From Labia minor (Eukaryota; Arthropoda; Insecta; Dermaptera; Spongiphoridae), in NCBI GenBank assembly GCA_963082975.1, contig OY720346.1, positions 49,696,296 through 49,760,295 on the forward strand: a stretch of DNA of 64,000 nt, written 5' to 3'. This document shows, piece by piece, positions 1-7,239 of this stretch. The position numbers and the translations under genes are program-made. Positions within the stretch are counted from its first letter, which is position 1. Every line of letters begins with the position of its first letter. A model generated the notes under the pieces. That model was not told the origin of the DNA. It made no database searches and was given only the letters and a program-made list of their open reading frames with translations.

Positions 1-317
1 ATATCAAGCTTCTTTATAACAAGACAGAGGCTGCTTGCCTCAATCGAGGCAATTTCCGCATCTTGCCGATGGCGGCAACAATCCTCGCCCGTTACGAGAA
101 TTCCTCGATGACAAACTACATGGGCGCTCAAAGTGATGCTACCTATAAGATCTTAGAGGACTGCATCCTGAGATACTTGTCTTCTAGGAACGCCTTGGCT
201 CCAGTTGACATGATGCATTCTTCGTCTGCTCATTCAACACAGATAGAAAGTGAGGAGATATCAAGGAGCTTCATCATCTGGCGAGCAAGGATGAGGAGGA
301 CTCATTCTTCACGATGA
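1..317 (+). CDS. orfB, short form, 5' end outside window
   Basis: Only the last 105 codons are present. It has N92 and S159 of the short class and ends in the tail read out of frame from orfA sequence (ending RTHSSR). Confidence 0.55.
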   Translation, partial: IKLLYNKTEAACLNRGNFRILPMAATILARYENSSMTNYMGAQSDATYKILEDCILRYLSSRNALAPVDMMHSSSAHSTQIESEEISRSFIIWRARMRRTHSSR

Positions 318-490
318 GGGAGCAGCAATTGGTAGGCTTAGGAGTTTACTTCTTAATGACCGGGAAGAATTTACAAGCACAGGGTTACTCAGGGTGGATC
401 AATAATAGACTGAGAACATTTGCAGGAACCGCAGGTGTCATTCAGAGATCAGTGTGGGCTGAGAGGTCCTTCGCCCACAGACAGCAATGA
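314..490 (+). pseudogene. orfA tail fragment (58 codons)
   Basis: This is the 3' part of orfA, starting at the internal methionine before REQQLVGLG and ending in HRQQ inside the next orfB start. The orfA 5' part is missing because of the S deletion. Its ATG overlaps the stop of the preceding short orfB (ATGA), just as orfB overlaps orfA. Whether it is translated is unknown. Confidence 0.45.
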
Positions 491-1086
491 GTACCTTATA
501 TGCGGTTTTCTCCGCCAACTTCCATCTGCGGCGGAGTGTATTCGAAATGTTCTTGAGTGATTGTAACGCTCCTGGCCTAGTAGGAAGTTTCTTCCAGACC
601 ATTGTTCACCTGCTTGATGGAGTCGAAATGACACACTTATACAACATAGAGAATTACATAATGGGCAAGTATAAGGAAGTGTTCAAGATCCGGATTATCA
701 GAGATGAGATGCGGGCGTACAACAAGGCAATTGACTTCGTGTGCTCCAAAGACGCTAATGAGCATGGTTATATCAAGCTTCTTTATGACAAGACAGAGGC
801 TGCTTGCCTCAATCGAGGCAATTTCCGCATCTTGCCGATGGCGGCAACAATCCTCGCCCGTTACGAGAATTCCTCGATGACAAACTACATGGGCGCTCAA
901 AGTGATGCTACCTATAAGATCTTAGAGGACTGCATCCTGAGATACTTGTCTTCTAGGAACGCCTTGGCTCCAGTTGACATGATGCATTCTTCGTCTGCTC
1001 ATTCAACACAGATAGAAAGTGAGGAGATATCAAGGAGCTTCATCATCTGGCGAGCAAGGATGAGGAGGACTCATTCTTCACGATGA
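487..1086 (+). CDS. orfB, short form with 9 extra residues (199 aa)
   Basis: The start matches other copies, then NFHLRRSVFEM replaces DM at residues 11-12, adding nine residues. The body is consensus (E46, K79, D92, S121) with S159. The native C-terminus is replaced by the 12-residue tail read from orfA sequence. Function unrecognised. Confidence 0.55.
   Translation: MSTLYAVFSANFHLRRSVFEMFLSDCNAPGLVGSFFQTIVHLLDGVEMTHLYNIENYIMGKYKEVFKIRIIRDEMRAYNKAIDFVCSKDANEHGYIKLLYDKTEAACLNRGNFRILPMAATILARYENSSMTNYMGAQSDATYKILEDCILRYLSSRNALAPVDMMHSSSAHSTQIESEEISRSFIIWRARMRRTHSSR
510..536 (+). other. Inverted repeat at the 27-bp segment of orfB
   Basis: CTCCGCC (510-516) and GGCGGAG (530-536) form a perfect 7-bp inverted repeat around a 13-base loop. 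The right arm lies inside the 27-bp segment present only in the S+27 and broken orfB copies. Its presence next to an insertion/deletion polymorphism fits slippage over a hairpin. I cannot tell from the sequence which state is ancestral. Confidence 0.6.
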
Positions 1087-1259
1087 GGGAGCAGCAATTG
1101 GTAGGCTTAGGAGTTTACTTCTTAATGATCGGGAAGAATTTACAAGCACAGGGTTACTCAGGGTGGATCAATAATAGACTGAGAACATTTGCAGGAACCG
1201 CAGGTGTCATTCAGAGATCAGTGTGGGCTGAGAGGTCCTTCGCCCACAGACAGCAATGA
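1083..1259 (+). pseudogene. orfA tail fragment (58 codons)
   Basis: As at 314 but with I68 (MIGKNL) instead of T68. It ends in HRQQ at the next orfB start. Confidence 0.45.
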
Positions 1260-1888
1260 GTACCTTATATGCGGTTTTCTCCGCCGACATGTTCTTGAGT
1301 GATTGTAACGCTCCTGGCCTAGTAGGAAGTTTCTTCCAGACCATTGTTCACCTGCTTGATGGAGTCGAAATGACACACTTATACAACATAGAGAATTACA
1401 TAATGGGCAAGTATAAGGAAGTGTTCAAGAACCGGATTATCAGAGATGAGATGCGGGCGTACAACAAGGCAATTGACTTCGTGTGCTCCAAAGACGCTAA
1501 TGAGCATGGTTATATCAAGCTTCTTTATGACAAGACAGAGGCTGCTTGCCTCAATCGAGGCAATTTCCGCATCTTGCCGATGGCGGCAACAATCCTCGCC
1601 CGTTACGAGAATTCCTCGATGACAAACTACATGGGCGCTCAAAGTGATGCTACCTATAAGATCTTAGAGGACTGCATCCTGAGATACTTGTCTTCTAGGA
1701 ACGCCTTGGCTCCAGTTGACATGATGCATTTTTCGTCTGCTCATTCAACACAGATAGAAAGTGAGGAGATATCAAGGAGCTTCATCGTCTCGTGGAGAGA
1801 GAAGGACAGTATCAAGGAATCAGGATCAGGGAACATCGCCTTTCCAAACCCTATGATACAAGCTCAGAACTCTCAGGTCCCCTCTTAG
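1256..1888 (+). CDS. orfB, long form, N59/V178 variant (210 aa)
   Basis: Complete orfB with I59N and I178V, a combination shared only with the copies at 27787 and 52384. The spacer that follows has AATTAAGAG, which removes the ATTAAA motif. Confidence 0.6.
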   Translation: MSTLYAVFSADMFLSDCNAPGLVGSFFQTIVHLLDGVEMTHLYNIENYIMGKYKEVFKNRIIRDEMRAYNKAIDFVCSKDANEHGYIKLLYDKTEAACLNRGNFRILPMAATILARYENSSMTNYMGAQSDATYKILEDCILRYLSSRNALAPVDMMHFSSAHSTQIESEEISRSFIVSWREKDSIKESGSGNIAFPNPMIQAQNSQVPS

Positions 1889-2078
1889 GAGATAAGTAAA
1901 GTAGTGTTTTTTTAATTTGGGCGTCGGTTTTTAACTAAATTTAGGTACAGGTTTCCTACCTGAGTATTTGTATTTTTAACTTTTAACTTAGAATTAAGAG
2001 TAATAATTGTTTAATGTAATTATAAGAGCTTTCCTATAATACAAATAGATAGTGAACACTTTGAACATTTCTGGCTCT

Positions 2079-2255
2079 ATGAGCAAGTTCTCTGCTGCTC
2101 TTGCTGAGATCCAGTATAATATCGTCTTCCAAGACCTGACAAACGAGGAGACAGCTCAGCTCTTCCACTCTGAGCACTCAATAGAAAGTGAGGAGATATC
2201 AAGGAGCTTCATCATCTGGCGAGCAAGGATGAGGAGGACTCATTCTTCACGATGA
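2079..2255 (+). CDS. orfA, chimeric (58 aa)
   Basis: The first 34 residues are normal orfA up to HSEHS. The reading frame then enters a 37-bp tract copied from orfB and continues in the tail ending RARMRRTHSSR. The last 24 residues equal those of the short orfB. A separate orfA tail frame, 2252-2428, follows with an ATGA overlap and leads into the next orfB. The protein, if made, lacks two thirds of orfA. Confidence 0.45.
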   Translation: MSKFSAALAEIQYNIVFQDLTNEETAQLFHSEHSIESEEISRSFIIWRARMRRTHSSR

Positions 2256-2424
2256 GGGAGCAGCAATTGGTAGGCTTAGGAGTTTACTTCTTAATGATCG
2301 GGAAGAATTTACAAGCACAGGGTTACTCAGGGTGGATCAATAATAGACGGAGAACCTTTACACGAACCGCAGGTGTCTCTCAGAGATCAGTGTGGACTGA
2401 GAGGTCATTCGCCACACAGACAAC

Positions 2425-3057
2425 ATGAGTACCTTATATGCGGTTTTCTCCGCCGACATGTTCTTGAGTGATTGTAACGCTCCTGGCCTAGTAGGAAGTT
2501 TCTTCCACACCATTGTTCACCTGCTTGATGGAGTCGAAATGACACACTTATACAACATAGAGAATTACATAATGGGCAAGTATAAGGAAGTGTTCAAGAT
2601 CCGGATTATCAGAGATGAGATGCGGGCGTACAACAAGGCAATTGACTTCGTGTGCTCCAAAGACGCTAATGAGCATGGTTATATCAAGCTTCTTTATGAC
2701 AAGACAGAGGCTGCTTGCCTCAATCGAGGCAATTTCCGCATCTTGCCGATGGCGGCAACAATCCTCGCCCGTTACGAGAATTCCTCGATGACAAACTACA
2801 TGGGCGCTCAAAGTGATGCTACCTATAAGATCTTAGAGGACTGCATCCTGAGATACTTGTCTTCTAGGAACGCCTTGGCTCCAGTTGACATGATGCATTT
2901 TTCGTCTGCTCATTCAACACAGATAGAAAGTGAGGAGATATCAAGGAGCTTCATCATCTCGTGGAGAGAGAAGGACAGTATCAAGGAATCAGGATCAGGG
3001 AACATCGCCTTTCCAAACCCTATGATACAAGCTCAGAACTCTCAGGTCCCCTCTTAG
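2425..3057 (+). CDS. orfB, long form, H28 private variant (210 aa)
   Basis: Consensus long orfB with Q28H, seen in no other copy of the window. The following spacer has the unusual pairing of T-run-C with GGGCG, shared with the spacer after 53553-54185. Confidence 0.6.
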   Translation: MSTLYAVFSADMFLSDCNAPGLVGSFFHTIVHLLDGVEMTHLYNIENYIMGKYKEVFKIRIIRDEMRAYNKAIDFVCSKDANEHGYIKLLYDKTEAACLNRGNFRILPMAATILARYENSSMTNYMGAQSDATYKILEDCILRYLSSRNALAPVDMMHFSSAHSTQIESEEISRSFIISWREKDSIKESGSGNIAFPNPMIQAQNSQVPS

Positions 3058-3247
3058 GAGATAAGTAAAGTAGTGTTTTTTCAATTTGGGCGTCGGTTTT
3101 TAACTAAATTTAGGTACAGGTTTCCTACCTGAGTATTTGTATTTTTAACTTTTAACTTAGAATTAAAAGTAATAATTGTTTAATGTAATTATAAGAGCAT
3201 TCCTATAATACAAATAGATAGTGAACACTTTGAACATTTCTGGCTCT

Positions 3248-3424
3248 ATGAGCAAGTTCTCTGCTGCTCTTGCTGAGATCCAGTATAATATCGTCTTCCA
3301 AGACCTGACAAACGAGGAGACAGCTCAGCTCTTCCACTCTGAGCACTCAATAGAAAGTGAGGAGATATCAAGGAGCTTCATCATCTGGCGAGGAAGGATG
3401 AGGAGGACTCATTCTTCACGATGA
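3248..3424 (+). CDS. orfA, chimeric, RGRMRR variant (58 aa)
   Basis: Chimeric form with glycine in the tail (WRGRMRR). The tail frame 3421-3597 has L85 and A89-G90. The upstream spacer reads GAGCATTCC, shared with those before 28583 and 54349. Confidence 0.45.
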   Translation: MSKFSAALAEIQYNIVFQDLTNEETAQLFHSEHSIESEEISRSFIIWRGRMRRTHSSR

Positions 3425-3593
3425 GGGAGCAGCAATTGGTAGGCTTAGGAGTTTACTTCTTAATGATCGGGAAGAATTTACAAGCACAGGGTTACTCAGG
3501 GTGGATCAATAATAGACTAAGAACCTTTGCAGGAACCGCAGGTGTCTCTCAGAGATCAGTGTGGACTGAGAGGTCCTTCGCCACACAGACAAC

Positions 3594-4226
3594 ATGAGTA
3601 CCTTATATGCGGTTTTCTCCGCCGACATGTTCTTGAGTGATTGTAACGCTCCTGGCCTAGTAGGAAGTTTCTTCCAGACCATTGTTCACCTGCTTGATGG
3701 AGTCGAAATGACACACTTATACAACATACAGAATTACATAATGGGTAAGTATAAGGAAGTGTTCAAGATCCGGATTATCAGAGATGAGATGCGGGCGTAC
3801 AACAAGGCAATTGACTTCGTGTGCTCCGAAGACGCTAATGAGCATGGTTATATCAAGCTTCTTTATGACAAGACAGAGACTGCTTGCCTCAATCGAGGTA
3901 ATTTCCGCATCTTGCCGATGGCGGCAACAATCCTCGCTCGTTACGAGAATTCCTTGATGACAAACTACATGGGCGCTCAAAGTGATGCTACCTATAAGAT
4001 CTTAGAGGACTGCATCCTGAGATACTTGTCTTCAAGGAACGCCTTGGCTCCAGTTGACATGATGCATTTTTCGTCTGCTCATTCAACACAGATAGAAAGT
4101 GAGGAGATATCAAGGAGCTTCATCATCTCGTGGAGAGAGAAGGACAGTATCAAGGAATCAGGATCAGGGAACATCGCATTTCCAAACCCTATGATACAAG
4201 CTCAGAACTCTCAGGTCCCCTCTTAG
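3594..4226 (+). CDS. orfB, long form, Q46/E79 class (210 aa)
   Basis: First copy of a distinct allele class with E46Q, K79E, A96T and S121L plus five silent changes (codons 51, 102, 115, 147 and 195) relative to the copies with the GCC195 codon. It carries GGTAAGT at codons 51-53 in place of GGCAAGT. The class travels with the GGGTG/TATTTAT spacer. Confidence 0.6.
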   Translation: MSTLYAVFSADMFLSDCNAPGLVGSFFQTIVHLLDGVEMTHLYNIQNYIMGKYKEVFKIRIIRDEMRAYNKAIDFVCSEDANEHGYIKLLYDKTETACLNRGNFRILPMAATILARYENSLMTNYMGAQSDATYKILEDCILRYLSSRNALAPVDMMHFSSAHSTQIESEEISRSFIISWREKDSIKESGSGNIAFPNPMIQAQNSQVPS

Positions 4227-4416
4227 GAGATAAGTAAAGTAGTGTTTTTTCAATTTGGGTGTCGGTTTTTAACTAAATTTAGGTACAGGTTTCCTACCTG
4301 AGTATTTGTATTTTTAACTTTTAACTTAGAATTAAAAATAATAATTGTTTAATGTATTTATAAGAGCTTTCCTATAATACAAATAGATAGTGAACACTTT
4401 GAACATTTCTGGCTCT

Positions 4417-4749
4417 ATGAGCAAGTTCTCTGCTGCTCTTGCTGAGATCCAGTATAATATCGTCTTCCAAGACCTGACAAACGAGGAGACAGCTCAGCTC
4501 TTCCACTCTGAGGACTCAAGAAAATTCTGGGCGACCATGGCGAGCAAGGATGAGGAGGACTCATTGTTTACGATGAGGGAGCAGCAATTGGTAGACTTAG
4601 GAGTTTACTTCTTAATGATCGGGATGAATTTACAAGCACAGGGTTACTCAGGGTGGATCAATAATAGACGGAGAACCTTTACACGAACCGCAGGTGTCTC
4701 TCAGAGATCAGTGTGGACTGAGAGGTCATTCGCCACACAGACAACATGA
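4417..4749 (+). CDS. orfA, complete (110 aa), D33/D60/M70 variant; reference entry
   Basis: I chose the ATG at 4417. An in-frame GTG at 4390 would add nine residues, but no bacterial ribosome-binding site is present and the setting is eukaryotic. The ATG context is weak (T at -3). The protein is small and probably helical: an N-terminal helix (residues 2-16), an acidic patch (EEDS, 46-49), a hydrophobic stretch LVDLGVYFLM (58-67), then an arginine-rich segment NNRRRTFTR (82-90). No cysteine, signal peptide or clear membrane helix is present, and I recognise no family. The stop overlaps the orfB start (ATGA), an arrangement used for termination-coupled reinitiation in some viral and compact mRNAs. 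Marker residues are D33, S49, L50, D60, M70 and R85. Confidence 0.55.
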   Translation: MSKFSAALAEIQYNIVFQDLTNEETAQLFHSEDSRKFWATMASKDEEDSLFTMREQQLVDLGVYFLMIGMNLQAQGYSGWINNRRRTFTRTAGVSQRSVWTERSFATQTT

Positions 4750-5378
4750 GTACCTTATATGCGGTTTTCTCCGCCGACATGTTCTTGAGTGATTGTAACG
4801 CTCCTGGCCTAGTAGGAAGTTTCTTCCAGACCATTGTTCACCTGCTTGATGGAGTCGAAATGACACACTTATACAACATAGAGAATTACATAATGGGCAA
4901 GTATAAGGAAGTGTTCAAGATCCGGATTATCAGAGATGAGATGCGGGCGTACAACAAGGCAATTGACTTCGTGTGCTCCAAAGACGCTAATGAGCATGGT
5001 TATATCAAGCTTCTTTATGACAAGACAGAGGCTGCTTGCCTCAATCGAGGCAATTTCCGCATCTTGCCGATGGCGGCAACAATCCTCGCCCGTTACGAGA
5101 ATTCCTCGATGACAAACTACATGGGCGCTCAAAGTGATGCTACCTATAAGATCTTAGAGGACTGCATCCTGAGATACTTGTCTTCTAGGAACGCCTTGGC
5201 TCCAGTTGACATGATGCATTTTTCGTCTGCTCATTCAACACAGATAGAAAGTGAGGAGATATCAAGGAGCTTCATCATCTCGTGGAGAGAGAAGGACAGT
5301 ATCAAGAAATCAGGATCAGGGAACATCGCCTTTCCAAACCCTATGATACAAGCTCAGAACTCTCAGGTCCCCTCTTAG
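4746..5378 (+). CDS. orfB, long form, K188 variant (210 aa); reference entry
   Basis: The start is the ATG inside the orfA stop, with A at -3, a stronger context than that of orfA. Residues 18-40 (NAPGLVGSFF onward) and 43-77 look like amphipathic helices. A basic patch KYKEVFKIRIIR spans 52-63. Residues 100-118 (NRGNFRILPM onward) form a conserved-looking core, and 131-152 another helix. The C-terminus from 165 is polar and probably disordered. Cysteines are at 17, 77, 98 and 140; no metal-binding spacing or catalytic motif is evident. No family is recognised. A helical RNA- or protein-binding role is conceivable but unsupported. This copy has E188K, shared with 15142, 23999, 31277, 39352, 48596 and 55874. 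Confidence 0.6.
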   Translation: MSTLYAVFSADMFLSDCNAPGLVGSFFQTIVHLLDGVEMTHLYNIENYIMGKYKEVFKIRIIRDEMRAYNKAIDFVCSKDANEHGYIKLLYDKTEAACLNRGNFRILPMAATILARYENSSMTNYMGAQSDATYKILEDCILRYLSSRNALAPVDMMHFSSAHSTQIESEEISRSFIISWREKDSIKKSGSGNIAFPNPMIQAQNSQVPS

Positions 5379-5568
5379 GAGATAAGTAAAGTAGTGTTTT
5401 TTCAATTTGGGCGTCGGTTTTTAACTAAATTTAGGTACAGGTTTCCTACCTGAGTATTTGTATTTTTAACTTTTAACTTAGAATTAAAAGTAATAATTGT
5501 TTAATGTAATTATAAGAGCTTTCCTATAATACAAATAGATAGTGAACACTTTGAACATTTCTGGCTCT
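5379..5568 (+). promoter_or_regulatory. Inter-unit spacer, exemplar (candidate 3' end and promoter)
   Basis: The 190 bp between the orfB stop and the orfA ATG are AT-rich. A T-run follows the stop. A small inverted repeat (CAGGT, 5-base loop, ACCTG) lies at 5438-5452. ATTAAA, a common variant poly(A) signal, is at 5483-5488. A TATA-like TATAAG starts at 5511, 58 bp before the orfA ATG. This order would let each unit end one transcript and start the next, but that is inference. There are 44 such spacers, one after each orfB with the full 3' end; the last is cut by the window edge. Two main variants differ at GGGCG/GGGTG, AAAAGTAAT/AAAAATAAT and GTAATTAT/GTATTTAT. The second gives a better TATA box (TATTTATAAG). 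Confidence 0.5.
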
Positions 5569-5901
5569 ATGAGCAAGTTCTCTGCTGCTCTTGCTGAGAT
5601 CCAGTATAATATCGTCTTCCAAGACCTGACAAACGAGGAGACAGCTCTGCTCTTCCACTCTGAGCACTCAAGAAAATTCTGGGCGACCATGGCGAGCAAG
5701 GATGAGGAGGACACATTGTTTACGATGAGGGAGCAGCAATTGGTAGGCTTAGGAGTTTACTTCTTAATGATCGGGAAGAATTTACAAGCACAGGGTTACT
5801 CAGGGTGGATCAATAATAGACTGAGAACCTTTGCAGGAACCGCAGGTGTCTCTCAGAGATCAGTGTGGACTGAGAGGTCCTTCGCCACACAGACAACATG
5901 A
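5569..5901 (+). CDS. orfA, complete (110 aa), L27/T49 variant
   Basis: Complete orfA with Q27L, H33, T49, G60, K70, L85 and A89-G90. It always precedes a short orfB in this array (also 15965, 24822, 32100, 40175, 56697). Confidence 0.55.
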   Translation: MSKFSAALAEIQYNIVFQDLTNEETALLFHSEHSRKFWATMASKDEEDTLFTMREQQLVGLGVYFLMIGKNLQAQGYSGWINNRLRTFAGTAGVSQRSVWTERSFATQTT

Positions 5902-6470
5902 GTACCTTATATGCGGTTTTCTCCGCCGACATGTTCTTGAGTGATTGTAACGCTCCTGGCCTAGTAGGAAGTTTCTTGCAGACCATTGTTCACCTGCTTG
6001 ATGGAGTCGAAATGACACACTTATACAACATAGAGAATTACATAATGGGTAAGTATAAGGAAGTGTTCAAGATCCGGATTATCAGAGATGAGATGCGGGC
6101 GTACAACAAGGCAATTGACTTCGTGTGCTCCAAAGACGCTAATGAGCATGGTTATATCAAGCTTCTTTATAACAAGACAGAGGCTGCTTGCCTCAATCGA
6201 GGCAATTTCCGCATCTTGCCGATGGCGGCAACAATCCTCGCCCGTTACGAGAATTCCTCGATGACAAACTACATGGGCGCTCAAAGTGATGCTACCTATA
6301 AGATCTTAGAGGACTGCATCCTGAGATACTTGTCTTCTAGGAACGCCTTGGCTCCAGTTGACATGATGCATTCTTCGTCTGCTCATTCAACACAGATAGA
6401 AAGTGAGGAGATATCAAGGAGCTTCATCATCTGGCGAGCAAGGATGAGGAGGACTCATTCTTCACGATGA
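5898..6470 (+). CDS. orfB, short form (190 aa); reference entry
   Basis: The short class differs from consensus at F27L, D92N and F159S and ends after residue 178 in a 12-residue tail (WRARMRRTHSSR) encoded by orfA sequence in another frame. It lacks the native polar C-terminus (residues 179-210). GGTAAGT is present at codons 51-53. No spacer follows; the orfA tail fragment abuts directly. Confidence 0.55.
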   Translation: MSTLYAVFSADMFLSDCNAPGLVGSFLQTIVHLLDGVEMTHLYNIENYIMGKYKEVFKIRIIRDEMRAYNKAIDFVCSKDANEHGYIKLLYNKTEAACLNRGNFRILPMAATILARYENSSMTNYMGAQSDATYKILEDCILRYLSSRNALAPVDMMHSSSAHSTQIESEEISRSFIIWRARMRRTHSSR

Positions 6471-6639
6471 GGGAGCAGCAATTGGTAGGCTTAGGAGTTT
6501 ACTTCTTAATGACCGGGAAGAATTTACAAGCACAGGGTTACTCAGGGTGGATCAATAATAGACTGAGAACATTTGCAGGAACCGCAGGTGTCATTCAGAG
6601 ATCAGTGTGGGCTGAGAGGTCCTTCGCCCACAGACAGCA
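5898..6639 (+). repeat. Unit form S (742 bp), exemplar
   Basis: Measured against form L, this unit lacks 410 bp covering the last part of orfB, the whole spacer and the first part of orfA. The junction reads CATCT/GGCGAGC in every S unit, which argues for a single origin followed by amplification. There is no spacer, so an S unit has no promoter-like region of its own. Confidence 0.94.
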
Positions 6640-6643
6640 ATGA
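6467..6643 (+). pseudogene. orfA tail fragment (58 codons)
   Basis: S-type remnant with T68, L85, I95 and an HRQQ end, leading into an S+27 orfB. Confidence 0.45.
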
Positions 6644-7239
6644 GTACCTTATATGCGGTTTTCTCCGCCAACTTCCATCTGCGGCGGAGTGTATTCGAAA
6701 TGTTCTTGAGTGATTGTAACGCTCCTGGCCTAGTAGGAAGTTTCTTCCAGACCATTGTTCACCTGCTTGATGGAGTCGAAATGACACACTTATACAACAT
6801 AGAGAATTACATAATGGGCAAGTATAAGGAAGTGTTCAAGATCCGGATTATCAGAGATGAGATGCGGGCGTACAACAAGGCAATTGACTTCGTGTGCTCC
6901 AAAGACGCTAATGAGCATGGTTATATCAAGCTTCTTTATGACAAGACAGAGGCTGCTTGCCTCAATCGAGGCAATTTCCGCATCTTGCCGATGGCGGCAA
7001 CAATCCTCGCCCGTTACGAGAATTCCTCGATGACAAACTACATGGGCGCTCAAAGTGATGCTACCTATAAGATCTTAGAGGACTGCATCCTGAGATACTT
7101 GTCTTCTAGGAACGCCTTGGCTCCAGTTGACATGATGCATTCTTCGTCTGCTCATTCAACACAGATAGAAAGTGAGGAGATATCAAGGAGCTTCATCATC
7201 TGGCGAGCAAGGATGAGGAGGACTCATTCTTCACGATGA
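6640..7239 (+). CDS. orfB, short form with 9 extra residues (199 aa)
   Basis: Protein identical to the copy at 487. It follows a plain short unit and precedes the broken orfB, an order repeated at 33171 and 41246. Confidence 0.55.
   Translation: MSTLYAVFSANFHLRRSVFEMFLSDCNAPGLVGSFFQTIVHLLDGVEMTHLYNIENYIMGKYKEVFKIRIIRDEMRAYNKAIDFVCSKDANEHGYIKLLYDKTEAACLNRGNFRILPMAATILARYENSSMTNYMGAQSDATYKILEDCILRYLSSRNALAPVDMMHSSSAHSTQIESEEISRSFIIWRARMRRTHSSR

Larger units (their letters stand above)
487..1255 (+). repeat. Unit form S+27 (769 bp), exemplar
   Basis: This is form S with 27 additional bp close to the start of orfB. Intact short copies with the segment start at 487, 6640, 33171 and 41246. The three broken orfB copies also carry it, giving seven occurrences. 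Confidence 0.93.
2052..3220 (+). repeat. Unit form L' (1,169 bp), exemplar with chimeric orfA
   Basis: This unit matches form L except that 20 bp in the middle of orfA are replaced by 37 bp identical to the 3' part of orfB, a net gain of 17 bp. The right edge of the 37-bp tract is the same orfB/orfA junction found in form S, so L' very likely arose by exchange with an S unit. Twenty such orfA copies are present. Confidence 0.93.
4390..5541 (+). repeat. Unit form L (1,152 bp), exemplar
   Basis: Complete unit holding intact orfA, overlapping orfB and the spacer. The same 1,152-bp spacing separates all neighbouring complete units, for example 13634, 14786 and 15938. It is probably the ancestral form because the other forms derive from it by one deletion or one replacement. 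Confidence 0.95.
1256..6639 (+). repeat. Dispersed block D, copy a (about 5.4 kb)
   Basis: Matches 52384-57767 at an offset of 51,128 bp. The two share rare markers: the N59/V178 orfB, a spacer with AATTAAGAG, the following spacer with GAGCATTCC, and the M70 orfA. Confidence 0.85.

Noticed and set aside
449-634. 61- to 65-codon minus-strand frames near the S+27 orfB start, and the 121-codon minus-strand frame over broken orfB
   Set aside because: Shadows of orfB that depend on the local structural variant.
637-900. Conserved 87-codon minus-strand frame in orfB, present in every copy
   Set aside because: It lies wholly inside orfB and is conserved because orfB is. No promoter or favourable start context is seen, so it is treated as a shadow frame.
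4390-4416. GTG start adding nine residues to orfA
   Set aside because: No ribosome-binding site precedes it and the context looks eukaryotic. The ATG 27 bases downstream is preferred.
5438-5452. Small hairpin in the spacer as a bacterial-type terminator
   Set aside because: Five-base-pair stem and no T-run directly after it.
5525-5530. TATAAT resembling a bacterial -10 box in the spacer
   Set aside because: No -35 box at a suitable distance and no Shine-Dalgarno sequence. Expected by chance in AT-rich DNA.
5484-5714. 76-codon minus-strand frame over spacer and orfA start
   Set aside because: It is present only where the L27 change is found, overlaps the spacer and orfA, and looks accidental.
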